Assembly (NCBI GenBank): GCA_015698045.1
Contig: BLAL01000278.1
Span: forward strand, 806,001-870,000
Direction of reading: 5' to 3'
DNA from: Rhizophagus clarus
Lineage: Eukaryota > Glomeromycota > Glomeromycetes > Glomerales > Glomeraceae
Length of the DNA: 64,000 nucleotides
Shown here piece by piece: positions 59,477-64,000 of the stretch. Within the stretch, counting starts at the first letter, position 1, and every line of letters begins with the position of its first letter. The notes beneath the pieces were generated by a model. It ran no database searches and was not told the DNA's origin. It saw nothing but the letters and a program-made list of their open reading frames with translations. Both the position numbers and the translations under genes were made by a program.

Positions 59477-60933
59477 ATGTCACGCAAACTTGTTACGAGA
59501 GCATTCAGTAAACTTAAGGCCAAAGAAACTAAAGAAGTCAAAGATAATGATGTTATTATTTACGTTGGAAATGAACCAGATTTTAAAGAATTTCAATCGA
59601 ATTCTAAGACTATACGTAGCAAATCCGATTATTTTAAAAAAATACTTTCTGATAAAAATATTGAGAAAAAAGATAAAAAGTATATTATAAAGATACCAAA
59701 TGTTACCCCTCAAGCATTCGATGTTATTATTAAGTAACTATTTAATAAATTTTATTTATGTATTCGTCAATTTATATATAATCGATTTTTAATACACAAT
59801 TATTTTTAAATCTAAATAGGTATCTTTTTACTGGGCAAATTAATTTAAATAATCTAACTGGAATCGAGATTTTAAACGTTATGATCGCTTCTAATGAATT
59901 GAAGTTAAACCAGTTAGTTAAAAATATTGAATATTTCCTTGTAGAAAATCAAAAATTTTTACAAAAAGATCCAATTGGGATTCTTCAAATGGTTTATTAT
60001 AATAAATCTCTTAATAATATACAAGAATTTTGTTTAGCATCTATCTGTTTTGAACCCGAAATTTTATTTAATTCGGCAAAGTTTATTAATTTACCCGCTC
60101 CTTTATTGGAAATTATTTTAAAACGAGATGATTTAAACTTGGTTGAAATTAAAATTTGGGAAAATTTAATCAAATGGGGTATGGCTCAAGAAAAATCCCT
60201 TAATGAAGATTTTTCTAAGTGGAATCAAGATAATTTTATTATTTTTGAAAAAAGAATTCATAAGTTTATGTCATTAATTAGATTTTATGATATTTCATCT
60301 GAAGATTATTTTTATAAAGTTAGACCTTTTGAAGAAATTTTACCAAAAGAAATTAAAGGAGAAATTTTAAAATATTACATGATCCCTGGATATACGCCAA
60401 ACAATATTTTATTGAGATATTCCGTTGATTCCGTTTTAATTAATCCAAAACATACTACATTGTTTGCAAATTGGATTGAAAGGAAAAAGAGAAAATATAA
60501 CTATAAATTTAGTCTTTTATATAGAGCTAGCAGGGATGGTAATACGGCTGAAGAATTCCATATTAAATGTGATAATAAGGGAGCTACTATAGTTGTAGTA
60601 AAGATTGAAAATTCAGAACAAATAATTGGAGGGTATAATTCACTTTTATGGGATTCAAGCGGTGATAATAAGTCTACAAAAGATAATTTTATATTCACAT
60701 TTACAGATAGAACGAATCTACAGAGTGCAAAAGTAGTTTATAGTAATGATGATCAATATTCTGTAAAATGTCTTCCAAATTGTGGTCCAGCATTTGGTAA
60801 TGGTGATTTATATGTAGATTATAATATGGCTGCTAATATTTGGTATAGTCATGCAAGTTCTTATCCTACACTTAATTTACCGATCACGATGAAAGTAGTT
60901 GATTATGAAGTATTTCAAGTAATTAAAAAATAA
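59477..60933 (+). CDS. BTB-BACK-TLDc domain protein (456 aa, 2 exons)
   Basis: Exons 59477-59733 and 59820-60933, with an 86-bp GT-AG intron splitting the codon after VII; 456 codons plus stop. BTB/POZ domain about residues 23-125: NDVIIYVGNEPDFKEFQSNS, SDYFKKIL, IIKIPNVTPQAFDVIIKYLF. This domain mediates dimerisation and Cullin-3 binding. A BACK-like helical part follows (about 130-230: FCLASICFEPEILFNS, EIKIWENLIKWG). TLDc domain about 285-453 (FSLLYRASRDGNTAEEFHIK, GGYNSLLWDSSGD, IFTFTDRTNL, GPAFGNGDLYV). BTB-TLDc proteins are greatly expanded in Rhizophagus. Probable role: substrate adaptor of a Cullin-3 ubiquitin ligase or signalling scaffold. All landmarks are intact. Confidence 0.92.
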
Positions 60934-62206
60934 CAAGATTATTGATTATAAGTTATGTTCCATTATTATGTTTATTTTTCATAAGGTTTTTGTAATTATT
61001 ATTATCATTTTTTAAAAGAATAAATAATTTTTAAAAATTTATTGGTAAAGTCATAATGTAGTCCAAAATACATGTGATTCCATCCTGTCCTATAAATATA
61101 TGGAGGTCATTATTGTTCCCGCATTGAAGGATCATGATGGCTCTTACTATAGAAAACACCACATTAGGGGGACAACAACGGTCCGCATTGGATAATTAAT
61201 AATAATAATAAAAAAAATAAAAAGATAATAATATGTATTTTAAATATATTAGTACATATAATGTTATAAGAGTGAATTTTTTCTAACACGGGGCAATATT
61301 CGATATTACTCACCCCTCCTAAATTCAATTTCACTGGTTAATAATCTAATTGGCTAATTTTATTCAAAATTTTTTGTTAGAAACTCTGTGACAATAGGCT
61401 AGTCATTATAGTACAAAACATTATCTTTAATAAGATTACACGTTCATAATCTTGTAAAAAAAATATGATACAAAAAAAGAAAATCTGGCAATACAAAATT
61501 ATAATGAAAAAATAATAGAGATTAAGAATGAACTCATTAATATCAACGAAACCAGTAAAGTTGAAAACACAAAAGTAAAAAATAACAAAACCTTAAGTTA
61601 AAGAGCAAAATTAACAAGAACCATAGTAAAACAAGGATGAAATAAATTTAGTTACTGGTAAGAGCAAAAAAAAGGAAATGTATCTATAATCGAATCCCAA
61701 TTTCCTCAAGTACCGTACTGTATAATACTATATATGTCCTTAAACCTAGAAAGAAGAAAAGAAATTAGAAAGAAATGTCAAACAAAATAATGAGAAAAAG
61801 GTAAAAGAAAAAATTACCTTAAACTGATCCACAAGTATAATATTGGACGTGTTTTTGAATCTAAAAAAAGAAAGGAAATCAAAAGAAATGTCAAGCAAAA
61901 TAATAAGAAAAAATAAAATAACATACCAAAATGAGAAATAAAAAAGGGGAAATGAAAAGGAAAAGATAAAAAAGGAAACAAAAAGGGAAAACGGAAAAAA
62001 AGAGGAAGCAAAAAGGGGTGACAAAAAAAATAAAGAAAAAGGAGAAGAGGGAAATGAAAAAAAGAGGACACGGAAGAAAGTGAAAAGATAGTCGAAAAAA
62101 AAAATGAAGAGGCACCAGAAGTCCGGAACTACTATAGAAATCGAGAGGAGAATATGAAACGTCTACATGCCATAGACTAAACTAGCTAGAATTACTCAGC
62201 CAACAT
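60934..62206. other. Intergenic with a polypurine tract
   Basis: From about 61740 to 62110 the plus strand is almost purely A/G, so the complement is a polypyrimidine tract. Within it two diverged direct copies of about 65 bp start near 61748 and 61861 (AGAAAGAAATGTCAAACAAA and AAAAGAAATGTCAAGCAAAA). The antisense Phe/Ser/Leu-rich open frames here are a by-product of the composition. Confidence 0.5.
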
Positions 62207-63673
62207 TTATGGTCCATATAATTTATTTCTTTGAATCCATTCAAAATCTTTGAAACCAAGCCAATCAATTTCATAATTTTTAATTACCCCATTTGTTTTA
62301 TATTTTTGTAAAAAATCTTTTAATTTTTGCAGATGTTGCTGTTTCTGCTCTGTGTTTAACATAGTTCCCGTTGAAAAGATTTGTAATAACATAGGACGCC
62401 TATCTTTCCAATTATCAAGGAATAAACTTAAAGAATCCAAATTAATCTTCAAATAAGAGTTAAACTTGGTATAAATAAATTTAAATTTAAACAAACTAAT
62501 TGGTGTAGAACTCGTTAATACTTCAAATAATTTATTCCAATCAATTTGACCATCATATGTACTAATGATTTCTAATCCATTTAAAAATTGACAATTAATT
62601 AATAAGTTTTCAAATTCTGGAATATTCTGACTAAACAAAGTTAATTTAAGATAATTGAGGTTTCGACAATTTTGATAAATTGCCTGGATAAGCCTTCCTT
62701 CATCAGTACTTTGTATATGAATACTTATTTCAATTAGATTTCCTTTTGTATTTTCAATCAATCCAGCCAAAATTTCAGATGGAACATAATGAGCTTTTAA
62801 AAATTTTAAAAGAGGTAAAGATACATTTTCTAAATGTTTCCAATTTTTGTGACCTAAAGCATTAATTTCTAAACTTAATAAATTTACAAGATATGAAAAT
62901 AATTTTGTGCTAGGTTTCCAATCTATTCTCAAATATTGAATAGTATCTCCACATTTAATTAGTGCCTCTTCAAGTGGTCTGTTACGTGATTCGTTATTAA
63001 TCGGCAAACTTTTATAATTGAATTTGACTTCTTTTAAGTTTTTTTGACCTTCAATTAATTTAATGATACCAGAATTTTGAGTATTATATAAAATATCAAA
63101 ACTTAATCTTTTTATTGAAGTATTTGATGTAGCCAATCCTTCTGCTATAATGTTGTTATAATAAGTAGCGTTACACCAAAAATATTCAAGTCCTGAGAAA
63201 CAACGTTCATTACCCGAAATAAAGAGCGAAGAAAAATTATAAAGGGAATGAAATTTCGTATTCTTATTAAAAACATTTATGATTTCTTTTCCAACAATAG
63301 GAGTTTTAAACTTAGTAATATTTGTAATATCGGTATTTGCAATAAAAACCTCTATCGTACTTTCTAATATAGTTAAATTTAAACATTTCCAAAAACTAAT
63401 ATAATTAAATAAAGGTTGCGGATATGTTGTAAAAAGATCAATTCCTTGATTCTTTAGATCATTTCTTGATTCTTCTGATAAATATGAAAGTATTATATTA
63501 ATTATAATTTTACGTGCTTTGACTTTTAACTGATATCGAAAGGGATTCTCCCATAAGATTGGCACAGCCATTTTACACCAATTTCTGTTAACTAGAAGAC
63601 ATGGAAAAAGAGAATTATTATTATGTAATTCTTTTAATATTAGGTAAATCACATCTTTGTTAAGCTCCGACAT
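62207..63673 (-). CDS. F-box/LRR-like protein (488 aa)
   Basis: Single exon on the minus strand. F-box-like residues 3-43 (LNKDVIYLILKELHNNN, CLLVNRNWCKMAVPILWENP). LRR-like body with SLEINALG, LPLLKFLKAH, QAIYQNCRNLNYLKL (Arg where the family has Pro) and ENLLINCQFLNGLE, ending KDFEWIQRNKLYGP. Closest in length and layout to the copy at 2819-4288. Presumed SCF adaptor. The family upstream element is present. Confidence 0.86.
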   Translation of the reverse strand: MSELNKDVIYLILKELHNNNSLFPCLLVNRNWCKMAVPILWENPFRYQLKVKARKIIINIILSYLSEESRNDLKNQGIDLFTTYPQPLFNYISFWKCLNLTILESTIEVFIANTDITNITKFKTPIVGKEIINVFNKNTKFHSLYNFSSLFISGNERCFSGLEYFWCNATYYNNIIAEGLATSNTSIKRLSFDILYNTQNSGIIKLIEGQKNLKEVKFNYKSLPINNESRNRPLEEALIKCGDTIQYLRIDWKPSTKLFSYLVNLLSLEINALGHKNWKHLENVSLPLLKFLKAHYVPSEILAGLIENTKGNLIEISIHIQSTDEGRLIQAIYQNCRNLNYLKLTLFSQNIPEFENLLINCQFLNGLEIISTYDGQIDWNKLFEVLTSSTPISLFKFKFIYTKFNSYLKINLDSLSLFLDNWKDRRPMLLQIFSTGTMLNTEQKQQHLQKLKDFLQKYKTNGVIKNYEIDWLGFKDFEWIQRNKLYGP

Positions 63674-63722
63674 TTTTTAAAGGAAGAAAATTTTGTCGTT
63701 AATACCATTAATGATTAACGGA

Positions 63723-63745
63723 GTCGGGCGTAAAAAGTGTGAAAC
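63723..63745 (-). promoter_or_regulatory. F-box-family upstream element
   Basis: On the minus strand: GTTTCACACTTTTTACGCCC, 50-72 bp before ATG 63673. It is similar to the copies at 36097 and 56733 in both sequence and spacing. Confidence 0.5.
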
Positions 63746-64000
63746 ATGTTCAGTTTGTAAATCACGAGCGGACCGTGAGAATATTGATCATGATGATTCA
63801 CGACATTGCCATATATAGAATGAAAGATTTATTATAAAGTTTCCAGCACTAACTTTTTATATAAAATAAAAGCTACTAACCACGGCGGATACGCTGAACA
63901 TTATAAATTTTATGTCACGCACTCACGGAATAAATTTCGCGTACAACATATGTTTTACGAAAGATTAAAATGTTTTTAAAAAAAAAAAATAATATAATAA
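63746..64000. other. Window end, nothing recognised
   Basis: AT-rich sequence with no frame or motif I can support. Confidence 0.4.

Noticed and set aside
61746..62115. Three minus-strand frames rich in Phe, Leu and Ser
   Set aside because: Artefact of a polypyrimidine strand; overlapping frames of the same composition with no family pattern.
1..64000. tRNA or rRNA genes
   Set aside because: I found no cloverleaf-compatible A/B box pair and no rRNA-like conserved sequence. A covariance-model scan was not possible here, so a missed tRNA is conceivable.

Overview
The window is very AT-rich eukaryotic DNA. It has short GT-AG introns (mostly 70-135 bp), many short mobile-element relics, and repeated members of three gene families: F-box/leucine-rich-repeat-like proteins, TKL-type protein kinases (two fused to long Sel1-repeat arrays), and a BTB/TLDc protein. 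This combination is what I know from arbuscular mycorrhizal fungi (Glomeromycotina, Rhizophagus-like). The assignment is inference from family content, not from a marker gene.

Layout. 0-16 kb: one intact F-box/LRR gene (2819-4288, minus) among four F-box/LRR pseudogenes in different states of decay, a four-exon EF-hand (calflagin-like) gene at 8422-9379, and two short inverted-repeat elements. 16-21 kb: a membrane-anchored cupredoxin with a complete type-1 copper site, an unrecognised secreted or anchored protein, and Sel1 relics. 21.9-29.6 kb: a divergent pair made of a low-complexity unknown gene (minus) and a multi-exon TNP2-like transposase (plus), both carrying in-frame lesions, followed by a 5'-truncated gene of DDE/zinc-ribbon type. 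30.6-40 kb: a five-exon kinase-Sel1 gene with a 324-bp higher-order repeat, then an F-box/LRR gene whose promoter seems to have been split by an insertion. 45.1-60.9 kb: hAT-type and other MITEs, a second kinase-Sel1 gene with the same intron positions, nested transposons, another F-box/LRR gene and a BTB-BACK-TLDc gene. 62.2-63.7 kb: a final F-box/LRR gene.

The outstanding feature lies between 38836 and 45129 on the minus strand. A conventional reading gives a two-exon kinase starting at 40003. Upstream of it lie 4.8 kb of what first looks like a degenerate AT-rich minisatellite. Every unit is in fact an intron-sized segment beginning GT and ending AG, and consecutive units are separated by exactly three nucleotides. 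I count 48 such three-nucleotide microexons, plus one single-nucleotide exon, between a 27-nt exon and the kinase exon. All 48 keep AG before and GT after, while the three bases between them vary (22 different triplets, 64 of 144 bases G or C in a region that is otherwise mostly A and T). Spliced in order they form an open frame with no stop, starting from an ATG at 45129 and entering the kinase in the correct frame. The result is a 434-residue protein from 53 exons, in which each of about 49 consecutive codons is interrupted by its own phase-1 intron. Because every microexon is 3 nt with phase 1 on both sides, skipping any subset would delete residues without shifting frame. This could be a splicing-based generator of protein variants. 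It is the part of the window most worth testing, first with full-length cDNA.

A second recurring signal is a short element (core ACACATTTTTACGCC-like) 15-90 bp upstream of several F-box/LRR start codons, which may be a family promoter element.
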